From Tubiluchus corallicola (Eukaryota; Priapulida; Priapulimorpha; Priapulimorphida; Tubiluchidae), in contig JAQGDQ010000037.1 of assembly GCA_030141605.1 (NCBI GenBank), forward strand, positions 5,001-69,000: 64,000 nt of DNA, written 5' to 3'. The notes beneath the pieces were generated by a model, which searched no databases, had not been told where the DNA came from, and saw only the letters and a list, made by a program, of their open reading frames with translations. Shown here in pieces: positions 1 through 11,099 of the stretch (position 1 is its first letter; the number at the start of each line of letters is the position of its first letter). The translations under genes and the position numbers were made by a program.

Positions 1-2343
1 ATCTGCCTTAACTGGCTTCTTACTCTGCTTGGAACTATTTTATTGTTCACAATAGTAGACAATTAAGTGATGTAAACTTTAAAAACACGTGCAACTGTAA
101 CAAAAACTAGATGTCCTAAAATTTTTTATATTTTATGCATGAAGGAAAATAATAGCTGTTCATTACAAAAATGTTGTTTATGACAGTGGCTATAGCTGCT
201 TGCTGGTTATTGTTGTCTATTGTGTTGGTGGTTGTGGCTCGTGAAGCTTGCGTGCGGAACAGCCACAATGGGCATGGCAAACTATCAAGATCTTGTTTAG
301 CAAACTGCCCGTTTATTTAACACCAAGTACAAACATAAGAAGATGGTGATACCAGCACTTCGTCTTCAAGACAACTCCTAATCTGCCTAGATGAGAGCCT
401 CGAATTGCTTTTGTCTAACTACCTAATGCGCACTGAACTTCTGCGCATAGAGGTTACCGCATCAGTCTATTCTCCTGGCCAAGTCAGTCGAACATCAGCC
501 GATCATCACTTGATATGCCACACCTGACTGGGCTTCTAGCCAAGACAATTATTTAATTTTGCATCGTCAAGGATTTAATCTTGAACTAATAACTTAATAA
601 TAGCAAAGGGCAAGCAAAAGTTTTGCATATAAATACACTTATAATCAATAATACGCAAACATCCTACATAATCCTCATTTATAATGCAAAGCCAGCAGCA
701 ACATTTACTGAATTAAAACTATAATGCTACTAGCCAAACTCGCAAAAATAATTTTGCATGTAAACTCACAACATCAACCCACACAACCACCCGCTACCCC
801 ACTCAGCTCATACCACCCACGCCACACCAACCCACCATTCCACTACACCATCCTAGTACAAATAATAGAAACCCAGGTAAATTACCTCGCATATAAGAGA
901 CCCTATGATCAAAGCGAAATTGATCGATTTTTAACCTCAATTTTTCGCAAACTCGGCCTTCGAACAGCTCGGTGTCCACAGTCACATACATCTCGCATCA
1001 CTGAAGGAGCTTCCTACACACCGTTTGCACTGAATGTGTAGCAATAATCCATAAAAATATGGGTAAAAGTACAGGTCTAGATACACCCTCGGTCTGACTC
1101 AACTTCGGTTACAAGGTACATCGGATATAAGGGACGATTTTTCCCGCTCCCGTGGTGTCCCTTAGATCCGATGTTGACTGTATATAATAACTGCTCTTTA
1201 AATTAACTTTCAATAAGTTAATTAACTAAGTTAGCTAAGTTTAATAAAATTTTGTATACACATTATCACCAGTTATTATCAATAATTATGTGGCCTAATA
1301 ACACTGTGATTTTGGGATAAAAATTCTGTTTATACACCCAAACCTCATTATAATGCTCTCCTTTGTAAAGCCCAAACTCGTTCAATGCCCAAATTTTTAG
1401 CAAAATAGGGTAGCTACGTTTGCTTCAGACATGTGTGCATTAATGCGCCTTATTACATTGAAACACTGATTTAACACCATCTATGAAGAATTTCTGAAGG
1501 TAATTGCTAAGACATCAGAATACAGGTAGAATTCAAGTAAAATACAGGTGAGCTTTATTTATATAAATCATTACTAACACTATACATTGCTGTCTCAGTT
1601 TAAGTCACATGCTTACTCAATGATCTCTGAAAGCCAACTGACCAGGTAAGTTTTTTCTATGAAGCAAGGAAGCCAGCAATTCAATGAAGGTAAATGTTAT
1701 GCATACTAGTTCAAGGATGAAAGTTTAGACTGTATATAAAGAAATAGACTTATTTTATAGCTGAAATTTCTTGTGTGGGATTTTTAATGTTTTAACAAGA
1801 GAATGTAATAATATGACTAATGATCATAATTAAGAACTAATAAAAAATAAGATAAAGAAATTGTGAGCTTCACGACACCATCTTTTTTGCAGTATAAGGA
1901 AGTTTGATTGTAGAACATTTTGACACCATAAATGAAAGAAAATAAGTTGTTAGAAATGACTACTGTAACAGTTAATAAGCAACAACAAAATTGTCTTCTT
2001 TACCTTATCTTCATTGTTATCAGTTATTAAGGTGGTTTAAAAAGAATTTCTGCCTGTGTGATATGACAGGTTGTGTGATAATGGCAAGCAGCATATCTGC
2101 CTGTGGAATCTGTCGACTTTAAAACTTTTTTTATTTCATTTTTATCTTGTGATTTTAATAATTGTCAATAAATTTAAATAAGCAATATAAAGCAGAAAAC
2201 TTTTGACACTTTATAGTAACAAAAGTTACCTCTTTAACCAAGTTGGAATGCTTCTGCGACCTTCATACTAAATTATACAAGCTAAATAAATACATATTAT
2301 TTACATACACATAAATATATAAATAAATACATGGATGCGATGT
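1..2343. other. AT-rich region without a recognisable gene
   Basis: I see no exon with convincing protein similarity on either strand. An open stretch at 724-1041 is proline/histidine-rich, matches no family I know and lies in low-complexity cytosine-rich sequence, so I do not call it a gene. The only structure noted is the inverted repeat listed separately near 1.1 kb. Confidence 0.5.
1119..1185. repeat. Inverted repeat, possible end of a pogo/Tigger-like MITE
   Basis: The arm at 1119-1135 (CATCGGATATAAGGGAC) is nearly complementary to 1156-1173 (GTCCCTTAGATCCGATGT), with a 20-base GC-rich loop. The right side continues into GTTGACTGTATA. Read from the right end inward, this resembles the CAGT...GGATATAA type of terminus seen in pogo/Tigger-like elements. 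I could not find the matching far terminus, so it may be a stand-alone hairpin or a solo end. Confidence 0.3.
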
Positions 2344-2497
2344 GAAAATATTAATATAAAAAACAAAAAATACATTAAAAAAATAGATCAACATTGCTAA
2401 TGATATATCGCAAAAACGATATGCTAATATAAAATGAAAATATTAATATAAAAAACAAAAAATACATTAAAAAATAGAACAACATTGCTAATGATAT
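2344..2497. repeat. Local duplication, two copies of about 62 bp
   Basis: An A/T-rich segment at 2344-2406 is repeated almost unchanged at 2436-2497, separated by a 29-base spacer that contains a small palindrome (ATATCG...CGATAT). It is probably a recent slippage or tandem duplication. No coding signal is present. Confidence 0.7.
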
Positions 2498-3348
2498 GGT
2501 GATCCAAGTACGAATTTTACTAAATTTACTACGATAAAGACATCCTAACATTTGTTGAAACTGCTTCACGTCAGAGGTCAAAAATCCAGGTCACACAGCT
2601 GATGTCGCGAACTGATTGATTTACATAATTTATTCGCGAGCAACCTGTGGAGTCTATGGACCCAAGGCATTTTGTGTTTTGTATTTGTAATTGAAACAAA
2701 CAGTTCTACTTGTTCGTCCTTTTTGTGTAGGTCAGTAGAACTACATTACTTGTTGGCGCATCAATAAGGCGGACTACTTGTGAAAAGCAGAAAACGTGTA
2801 CTTCAGTTGAATTTTGTTGAAATAAAGCTTCGAAAAGGCTTTGGTATAATATAAACAAGCGTAATGTGGAATTTATGCTTTAGCTACAGCATTATAAAGA
2901 GGCGTTTTGGTTTAGTCTTTGCTGCGTTTGTTTTCCCGGATATCAACTGGTGGAACGTTACTTAACAGGCGTTTATTTTGCATATCAGAGGGCCTGTGAG
3001 AAGTGGTGCCCATTTCCCCACTCGCAAGGTAACGTTTCTTCATTAAATTTATTTACAAGATTCACAAATAAATAAACTCCGTAGAGGTGTCTCTCGTATT
3101 CTAGAGCAGTCGTGTAAGTGTGTAGAGGATCTCGAAGATTTCAGCATATGAAGAGCACCCGTATTGCTGCTTGCCAGGAGGCAATTCTTAACACATTTAA
3201 CAATAAGAACTCCATGCAGTGTCAAGCAGATATTTAACATTTAGAACGATATATTGTTTGCAGTTATACTTTTGTAATTAAGGGAACAATTCTTAAATTA
3301 GTATAATTCGAAACATTTATATTTGTACTTACGTATGGCAGTACAAAT
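2498..3348. other. No gene recognised; possible solo-LTR-like sequence
   Basis: Nothing coding was recognised. The stretch from about 2640 to 3030 has an AATAAA-type signal near 2822 and ends in a TGGTGCCC word at 3005, similar to an LTR end followed by a tRNA primer-binding site. No partner LTR or pol sequence was found nearby, so this reading is weak. Confidence 0.3.
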
Positions 3349-3600
3349 TTTTACTTGTGCTATTTTTACTTGTGCCATTTTTTCCTGTGCCATTTTTACT
3401 TGTGCAATTCTTTCCTGTGCCATTTTCAGTTGTACCATTTTTACTTGTGCCATTTTTACTTGCCATTTTTTCCTGTGCCATTTTTACTTGTGCCATTTTT
3501 TCCTGTGCCATTTTTACTTGCCATTTTTACTTGTGCCATTTTTACTTGTGTTATTTTTATTTGTGCCATTTTTACTTACGCCATTTTTTTCTGTGCTAAT
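3349..3600. repeat. Minisatellite with a 15-17 bp unit
   Basis: About 16 degenerate copies of ACTTGTGCCATTTTT or TCCTGTGCCATTTTT run head to tail. All three plus-strand frames are open through the array, giving Cys/Phe-rich open frames that are repeat artefacts, not genes. Confidence 0.85.
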
Positions 3601-4375
3601 TTTGGTTTGCAAATAATGCTAAAATAGCGTTTTTTATAAAAAATATTTTTACTTACAATCATATAAAATACTTATTCTAGTTTATTAAAAAAAATAAAAT
3701 AAGTTGATTTTAAACCAAGTCAGTATTCTAAGTACAGTAAAGCATATTACGATGAGTCCAGGCGAATTAGAGGGTAGTTTCAATTTAGAGAGGCCCATGA
3801 TTTTCTCAGAAGGCCCAGAGGATTATAATCCGGCCATATTTGTGGTAGATCAAAATCAAAATGAAAGCAAAAAAGAATGGTTTGTACTTATTACACACAA
3901 CAAAAAATAAGCAAACCACGTGAGTAGAATTAGGAAGAGCAGAGAAATTGAGAAGTTTTATGACAGTTATAAGCGATAACAAAAGTCTACATAAGAATAA
4001 GAAAAACAATTTACGATTGGCTGGATTTTGGGCAGTAGTAAGAACAGGATGGTTATTGGCAGGACTGATAGGGTCACAGAATTGAGCTAATGTCATTTTA
4101 TCTTCATCGTGGCTGTGAAACGGAACGTAGCAGTCAAATATCGACTCCATTCACGAATCTTCTTTCAGCCATTTCATACTGCAGTTGCAAAAAAGCGATT
4201 TCCTGAAAAAAGTTAAAAATTGAAAAACTCCAATGTGCCGTTTGTGCAAAACATAGAAAATTCAGTTTGCTTAATTAACAAAAAATCCAGCAATTTAGAA
4301 AAAACTCATTAGCTAAAAATATTGTATCTTATTATAAGTATAGATGTGAACTGAGGCTTTTAATAGCTGCATTCT
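3601..4375. other. No gene recognised; weak similarity to 10.68-10.81 kb
   Basis: No coding exon was recognised. The stretch from about 3640 to 3810 (TATTCTAGTTTATT, then a TTTAAACCA region and a CCCATGATT word) shows a similar order of short words to 10680-10835 inside the sulfotransferase gene. It may be an old dispersed repeat or a duplicated intron piece. Confidence 0.3.
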
Positions 4376-4379
4376 TTAA

Positions 4380-5064
4380 AGGACAAGAAGAAGGGTACCT
4401 GAAGTAGGTTTCAGAAAAATCGCCTTAAAAAATGATATTACTTTATAGCAATTTTATGCGTATATCTTACTCGCACTGAAAGGAATTTTAGTTTGTTTTC
4501 ATTTTAAATCTCCCGCAATATTGTTCCGAAGTCGCCATTACATGACGTCATGTACCAAACGTAAATCAAGGGAAGAAAAGGCAATGTTAAATTATGTCTC
4601 AAAAGACTTTCCATGCAAATCTATATTACTTAGATTTTCGCTTACCTGCTAGAAAGACTTATGTAACTAGAAAAGAAAATTATTAATTGTTTAAAGTGTG
4701 TTCACCAATTGGCAAAATGTCGCTGACTCACCCTCCAGGGTGCACCACTCACTAACCAAAAAACATATTTTTAATCTTATTGACAAGATACAGTAATTTA
4801 ACATTTTATTTAGTTAGTGACTTGAGCGCTACGAATGCTCTGATTATTTTTTCAAACTTTACACAATGTTGTCTAAACTTGTTTCAAATGACCTGTCGTG
4901 AAAATGGCTACATCTAACGGTCATCGCGGGAGTTTAAATTTACATGTTTTACACAGCGTGACTGCTGATTGAAGTCCTGTATGTACAAAAAGCAGTATGT
5001 AAGTGATATAAAATTTCAAAACGAATTTTTTAAGCTTTATGTTTATGAAGGGTTTTCTTGTGCT
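4380..5064 (-). mobile_element. TTAA-flanked nonautonomous DNA transposon, copy 1
   Basis: This 685-bp element lies between TTAA at 4376-4379 and TTAA at 5065-5068. Its terminal inverted repeat is AGGACAAG at one end and CTTGTGCT at the other. It is the reverse complement of the copy at 8654-9341 over its whole length, including shared TGACGTCATG, CCCTCCAGGG and CATTTTCACGACAGG words. There is no transposase. TTAA duplications are typical of piggyBac and Kolobok superfamilies; the A/G-rich terminus leans towards Kolobok, but this is inference. Confidence 0.75.
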
Positions 5065-5068
5065 TTAA

Positions 5069-5697
5069 GGGCACAAGACACAAACTAAAATAAATTACAC
5101 AAAGTTTAAAACTGTAGGAACTACGATCTTTTTTATTGTCATAAGTACTTTACAAATTTTTCTGGACGATAATTCGACGACCGTCTGGCTGCCATTTTGC
5201 TTTAAAACAACTAAATTAAAACTTTTACAAAACTTTATATTCTGCTCATAGATCTGCATGTAACAATTTTGTCCTCTTTGTAACGATTTCCTGGATATTT
5301 TTTTTATAATTATAAGCAGTCGTTTTCGGGAATCAGTGCATTCATTCTCCATATTTTCAACATCAAATTTTGCTTACGTCTTGCAGCGAAAGAGCGAGTG
5401 TTCGTAAGAAAATGTGTTGCGTCATCAAGGTAGGCGGGGCTAAACGCAGCTTGGGAACTGCGTGTTCTTCCTACGACTTCGAGTCAAATTAAAGTTTCTG
5501 ACGATATTTTTGTCATCTCTTTTCTGATTGTCAAGTACATGCCCAATATACTTACTTTAGAAATGCGTCACCTGTTGGTAAATTGCTCATTGGTTAGTTT
5601 AAACATAATTTATTATAGGATTGGATCAGACAGTTTGAACAACATGATTAACGATCCTCACCACAACAGACTTTATACACTATTTACAAGAACATAT
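5069..5697. other. No gene recognised
   Basis: A short open frame on the minus strand (5095-5352) begins near a plausible ATG but resembles no family, and its composition matches the flanks. I see nothing else of note. Confidence 0.4.
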
Positions 5698-5987
5698 ACA
5701 GTAAGAATTTACTATAACTACACAAGCTGACAAGTTTTACTACAAGATTACATTAGACATTAGTAACATTTACAGTAAGAATAGACTATAACTACACAAG
5801 CTAACAAGTTTTACTACAAAATTACATTAGACATTAGTAACATTTACAGTAAGAATAGGCTATAACTACACAAGCTGACAAGTTTTACTACAAGATTACA
5901 TTAGACATTAGTAACATTTACTGTAAGAATAGACTATAACTATACAAGCTGACAAGTTTTACTACAATAATACATTAGACATTAGTA
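5698..5987. repeat. Tandem repeat, 74-bp unit, about four copies
   Basis: Units start at 5698, 5772, 5846 and 5920, exactly 74 bases apart, each beginning ACAGTAAGAAT (ACTGTAAG in the last) and ending ACATTAGACATTAGTA. Copies differ at only a few positions, suggesting recent expansion. Confidence 0.9.
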
Positions 5988-6055
5988 GAAAATGACGGTT
6001 AGTAAATATTGATGTACGAATATTTAAGACTGATGCATTTCATATCAGATAGAAA

Positions 6056-6256
6056 CTACTGGAAGCGTTTAGTACGTAATATAAAGTCATGTATACATTG
6101 GAATATTTTACAGTTAGCAACACAGTTAAATTCATCTTTTCCGAATAATAACAACTTCAACAGATCATTAGTTCCTAAGGCAGCTATATTAAGGTTTTCA
6201 GGCAGAAGTATTTCATTTAATTTATCAAACATAACAACCCTAGTTTGTTGATACAA
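6056..6256 (-). pseudogene. LINE 3' end: C-terminal tail of a reverse transcriptase protein
   Basis: On the minus strand this reads as the extreme C-terminus of a non-LTR retrotransposon protein: a YQQTRVVMFDKLNEIL segment, then a KLLLFGKDEF segment and a final helix with I..FILRTKRF. Such tails follow the zinc-knuckle-like CPLY motif in Jockey/CR1-like elements. Positions 6110-6256 are about 95% identical to 7310-7457, so two insertions or one duplication are present. It is 5'-truncated and has no independent host function. Confidence 0.7.
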
Positions 6257-7309
6257 TGCTCATTTGTTTAACGGAAAGTACTTTAGATTTCTATCACTGA
6301 TGTCATTGTCTTTTACAGACTGATTATAAATAAACTTTTAGGTAAAATTCTATTCAATACAATTACAATACAATTACAAATTTACAAACAGGAGAGTACA
6401 AACCCAAGGTGCATGCTTGCTTAGTTTATTACATCCTAACAATGTCTAGTGAGATTTTTATTGCTGTTACTCTTTTATTACACTCTTTGTGTAATCTTAA
6501 TCAAGTTATCTTAATTTTACATTCTATTAACAAATAATAGTCTTTCTATCTTTTATATCATCTCATATATGAGCTTCATTCATTACATCATTCCATTTTA
6601 AGCACTAATGTTTTTTTATCAAGGTTCACTTTAAATTTTCAGATTATTTCCATTACTTTTTTTCTTTCACTGTGTGGGACAATCTAACAAGACCTGCTTT
6701 TTGATTGCCCGCAACACATTTACATTTATATATAGGTGAACAAGCCCTGCTTTTTGATTGCCCGCAACACATTTACATTTATATATAAGTGAACAGTGTT
6801 TGAGGCTTTTCCTGTGCAGTATTTCTTATTTGTATTACGTTCATTGTAGGCCCTTTCACTAGATATTGTACGTGAAACTATTGTAAATGTGTAATGTGAA
6901 ATAAATGACTTATGACTTATACAGTGAAATCTGTTTAGTTGTTTTTTGCTTTGTGATATGCAACATATGTGCAATGTAGTTTCGGCAAGGTAACATTTGA
7001 ACTTAGAGGACAAATGTAAGACAACGAAAAACACTGTGAAGGTGACATTACTGCAAGAATGAGGACGCGGCTTATCAAAATGCAATAAAAACTTAACATA
7101 TATAAAGACCAACTTCTTGTGTAAGTAGAAGTGGGTACCGAAGCGAGGGGCAGCTCGTAGATATTGCAGACATTGTAAATCTGTTTGTAATCCGTTCCTA
7201 TTGTTTCATGGACTAAGTAAGTACACAGATCTTTACTATAGTAATTTGACGTGTAATTATGTAATATAGTCATGTTAACTCAACTCTTGCAAGTGCTTCA
7301 AGCTGATGT
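6257..7309. other. No gene recognised; contains a 53-bp tandem duplication
   Basis: A 53-bp segment beginning CCTGCTTTTTGATTGCCCGC at 6693 is repeated directly at 6746 and ends near 6795. The rest is AT-rich, with small open frames on the minus strand (6726-7273) that I cannot relate to any family. Confidence 0.5.
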
Positions 7310-7680
7310 ACAGTTAGTAACATAGTTAAATTCGTCTTTTCCAAATAATAACAACTTCAACAGATCATTAGTTCCTAAGGCAGCTATATTAAGGTTTTCG
7401 GGCAGAAGTATTTCATTTAATTTATCAAACATAACAACCTTAGTTTGTTGATACAATGGGCAGTGCAACAAAAAGTGTTTAACAGACTCAAATCGAAATC
7501 CACGGTTTCAATTCAGCAATACTGGATGACCGTTATTATCTTTACTGCCTTTAGAGAAATTTGCGCGCAGTTTAAAAATTTGAAAAGTTCTCCGTAAAGA
7601 AAAAATCATAGCCTATTTCGTCAGTCCTGTCAATTTCAATGTGCAATGCTATTGGAGGTTGTTCCACATTTCTTTTGCTT
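7310..7680 (-). pseudogene. LINE 3' end, second copy of the same family
   Basis: The minus strand encodes a decayed LINE C-terminus: an IFKLRANFSKGSKDNNG stretch, one in-frame stop, then a VKHFLLHCPLYQQTK motif and the same LLFGKDEF tail found at 6056-6256. The HFLLHCPLY motif is the standard C-terminal landmark of Jockey/CR1-like reverse transcriptase proteins. The element is 5'-truncated and dead. It lies about 280 bp upstream of the sulfotransferase start codon. Confidence 0.75.
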
Positions 7681-7955
7681 TGTGGTTCGAAACCTTGCAA
7701 GTACGCTTTTTATTTTATGTAATATTAATTTTAACATTAATGCTTCACAACGAAACCCCACAAACTTTTTTTAATTTGGTTAATCTCTTGCTGCACATCA
7801 ATTTTAGATTTTTCACAAAATAAATTAATCCTTACTAGCTATCGTTTAAAAATAGCAACACTGTCAATTTCTTTTTGTTGTTTGTGTAAACAGTCGAAAT
7901 AATTCCAACCCTTTCATTTCTAATTTGTTTTTGTTTGTTGACAAACAGATGTAAA

Positions 7956-10900
7956 ATGGAGTGGCCTGTCATGTACAAAGATAGAAAACATGAATTGGAA
8001 AGAGGAGGGGATGGTGTTATCAGATTTAAAGGAGTGTACGACAAGTTGCTGCCTGCATTCAAAAGAGGAGAGATGATTGTTAAGCCAGACGACATTTACA
8101 TTTGTGGTTACCTCCAAGCTGGTTTGTATTCTTGTTCAAGTTGCACTGCATCAAACAGTAATAATGGTGTCTTTTTATACTGCACATCTGTATAATCTAT
8201 CTGTCTATCTATCTGTCAACTGGTCTTCTGTCTGTCTAATTATGTATTTAGTAGCCTATCTGCCTTTCTTTGTGCTTGCCTGTTTGACGCCTGTCTGTCT
8301 ATCTGTCTGTCTGCCTGCTTACATGCCTACCTGTCTGTGTGTCTGCCTATTCTGTCTTGTCTGACTGTCAGTCTGCTATATGCTGGTTTTTCAGTCTGTC
8401 TTTCTGTTTGTCTGTTGGTCAGTCTGTCTGTTCCTTCGTACATTTGTCCATCCTCCGGTTTTATTGCCAGAGTTTTAAACACCCATACGAAGTATGCATG
8501 CTCATAAAGTAGATACTTTGTTTACATCCTTCTTTAGTGAACCAATTTCCAAAATTTGGTAATTATTGATCGTCTTTGATTCTTTTTTTAATAAAAGAAA
8601 ACCAAAAACAGGAATGCTTAGATAAGATACATCATCAAGGAACAGTGACTTAAAGCACAAGAAAATCCTTCATAAACATAAATCTTGAAAAATTCGTTTT
8701 GAAACTTTATATCACTCACATACTGCCTTTATGCATGCAGGACTTCAATCGGCAGTTACGCTGTACAAAACATGTAAATTTAAACTCCCGCGATGACCGT
8801 TAGACACTTAGGCTGCCATTTTCACGACAGGTCATTTGAAACAAGTTTAGAAAACATTTTGTAAAGTTTGAAAAAATAATCAGAGCATTCGTAGCGCACA
8901 AGTCACTAACTAAATAAAATTTAAAATTACAGTATCTTGTCAATAAGATTAAAAATGCGTTTTTCGTTAGTGAGTGCTGGCCCCTGGAGGGTGAGTCATC
9001 GACATTCTACCAATTGGTGAAAACATTTTGAATAATTAGTAATTTTCTTTTCTAGTTACATAAGTCTTTCTAGCAGATAAGCGAAAATCTAAGTAATACA
9101 GATTTGCACGAAAAGTCTTTTGAGACATAATTTAACATTGCCTTTTCTTCCCTTGATTTACGTTTGGTATATGACGTCATGTAATGGCGACTTCGGAACA
9201 GTACTGTGGGAGATTTAAAATGAAAACAAACTAAAATTGCTTTCAGTGCGAGTAAGATATACGCATAAAATTGCTGTAAAGTAATATGATTTTTAAGTCG
9301 ATTTTTCTGAAACCTACTTCAGGTACCACTTTACTTGTCCTTTAAAGTTTATGGTGTTAATATCTGTAACTAGTTTACGTGTTCTGTATTTACTGTTTGC
9401 GACAGATAATATCCACGTGGATAAATATTCATCACAAAAAACTGCAAGGCATCATTTTCGTGGAAATAATGCTGTAGTATAATTAGGATTATTGTAGAGA
9501 TAACTAGAGCAAAATAACAGCAAGGTGTAAGGTATACACCTAGTGTGGTATCCATAGGATGAAAAAAACAAGGTGCTGGTGTTATGATAACAAAGCAATT
9601 GCAGGTGTCTGTTGGTAAACAAGCCAGATAACAATCTTAACTTTAAGGAGGCAGGGTTTCCACAGAATTTTAAAATAAATTTCCCTGATTATTTTCATGA
9701 TTTTTCCTTGACCAAATATTGATTTTCCATGTCAAGATCTGCAGAAATTGCATTACATATTCATATGTTCGAGTATGGATATTCACACATATACTGATAT
9801 ATAATGTGTTGGCCAATCTTTATTCTTGGAACAGAAATCAAAACTGGGAGCTTGCCATAGCAAAATTTTATTTGAACGCGATTCGCTGAAAAATATGTTT
9901 GGAAAAATATCGGTTCACGGGGATTATTTTTGCAATCCTTTCCAATTTCCTTGACTTTTCGTTTCCTTTTTTCATCATTTTCCCCGACTTTTTATCAAAT
10001 TATCTTTTCCTCTGACTTTCCAGGATAGCCTGTATTTTCAAGGATTTTCCAGGATTTTCCTTGACCATGGGAACCCTGAAAAGGACGAAGAAAGAGAGGG
10101 GGAAGGACAGAAAATGAGGAAAGCAGAAAGAATGGAGAGATGAGAAGAAAAAAAGAAAGAAAGGGAAATAAAAAACAAGTACAAGATGAGGACAGAAAAA
10201 GAGTTTCAACTTTAAAGTAAAATATTTTGTTATTTTAGGCATACATTGCTTTTTTAACATTGTAACACAAATATTATGCCGTGGAAGAAAAGAGAAAATT
10301 CTGGAGTACATGACTCATTTTCAACCGATGCAAGCTGCACTTACAACTCCAGAACAGCACATTGAAAAACTTAATCACGAACCGTTTCAAGGAAGAAGAA
10401 TCTTTTCTTCTGATTTATTGCCAAACGAGATGCCACCAGAGATATTTCAAAAGAAATGCAAGGTAAGGCAATACTAAACACTTAAACATTGTTTTAAAAA
10501 AGGCAACGAAAATAAGGTTACTGACTACACGCTACAGCCACAACATATGACTTGAAAATTGGGCCTTAAACTTTGGCAACATTTGCTAAAAAACCAATAT
10601 TAATTTAGGTAGTTTTTCACTATGGTTGTGTTGAAATATGTGCTAATTTGGTTTGCAATAAATAGAAAAATATAGTGATATTTCTTAAAGAATATTTTTA
10701 TTTATAAAAAATTGCTATTCTAGTTTATTTGAAGAATATGCATTAAGTTTATTTCAAACCATGTAAATCTCGTTAAAATATGTCACCAGCAAAAATATTC
10801 AAGATGAGTGTGGGTCTATGTGAAGGGTCCCCATGATTCAATTCAGTAAACGTTAAACGCAGCTAAAGAAGTTGAGCTGTTTAGAAAGACTTCTAATAAC

Positions 10901-11082
10901 TTTGTAAAGCAGTTAAAAACAAAAATAATGTTTGCCAGCATTTTTGCAGGTTTTCTGCATTCTAAGAAATCCCAAAGACGTTGCTGTTTCTTACTACCAT
11001 TTCCATAGAATGACGAAACATTTTGGTCAAGTAAAGGACCTCGAGTTCAGTGAATTTCTTCGGTACTATATTGATGGAAATG
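7956..11082 (+). CDS. Cytosolic sulfotransferase-like gene, exons 1-3 (3' part not found)
   Basis: Three exons join in phase: 7956-8121, 10239-10462 and 10950-11082, with GT-AG introns, giving 174 residues of a family that is usually about 290. The signature is RNPKDVAVSYYHF at residues 136-148, the PAPS 3'-phosphate-binding motif of cytosolic sulfotransferases, which transfer sulfate from PAPS to hydroxyl or amine acceptors. Two catalytic sites are altered. The N-terminal phosphate loop (family YPKSGTTW) reads YLQAGIHC at residues 52-59, so the lysine is Gln54. The KTHLP site reads SSDLLP at 112-117, so the catalytic histidine is Asp114. ATG 7956 is chosen because an acceptor-like sequence ends 7 bases before it. 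Intron 1 holds two MITEs and a CTGT microsatellite. No exon for the C-terminal third is visible; a Gypsy remnant begins just after exon 3. It is a pseudoenzyme or a truncated pseudogene with intact frames. Confidence 0.75.
8190..8450. repeat. Degenerate CTGT/CTAT microsatellite
   Basis: Imperfect tetranucleotide runs of CTGT and CTAT fill most of this stretch, within intron 1 of the sulfotransferase-like gene. No function is inferred. Confidence 0.8.
8654..9341 (+). mobile_element. TTAA-flanked nonautonomous DNA transposon, copy 2
   Basis: This 688-bp element lies between TTAA at 8650-8653 and 9342-9345, begins AGCACAAG and ends CTTGTCCT. It is the inverted partner of 4380-5064 and sits in intron 1 of the sulfotransferase-like gene. 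The two copies could pair as a hairpin with 3.6 kb between them. No transposase is encoded. Confidence 0.75.
9652..10078 (-). mobile_element. hAT-like MITE rich in CTTGACTTTTCC-type words
   Basis: The ends are CAGGGTTTCC (9652) and GGAACCCTG (10078), a near-complementary pair of the CAGGG type typical of hAT elements. The interior repeats words such as CCAGGATTTTCC and TTCCTTGAC, a pattern I know from dispersed animal MITEs. The 8-bp flanks are similar but not identical, so the target duplication is decayed or absent. It lies in intron 1, about 160 bp before exon 2 of the sulfotransferase-like gene. Confidence 0.55.
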
Positions 11083-11099
11083 GTAAGAGATTTAGATGA

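Noticed and set aside
724-1041. 105-codon Pro/His/Thr-rich open frame
   Set aside because: No domain, no splice or promoter context; composition follows a local CCAC-rich stretch.
3323-3627. Cys/Phe-rich open frames in three plus-strand phases
   Set aside because: Artefact of the 15-17 bp minisatellite.
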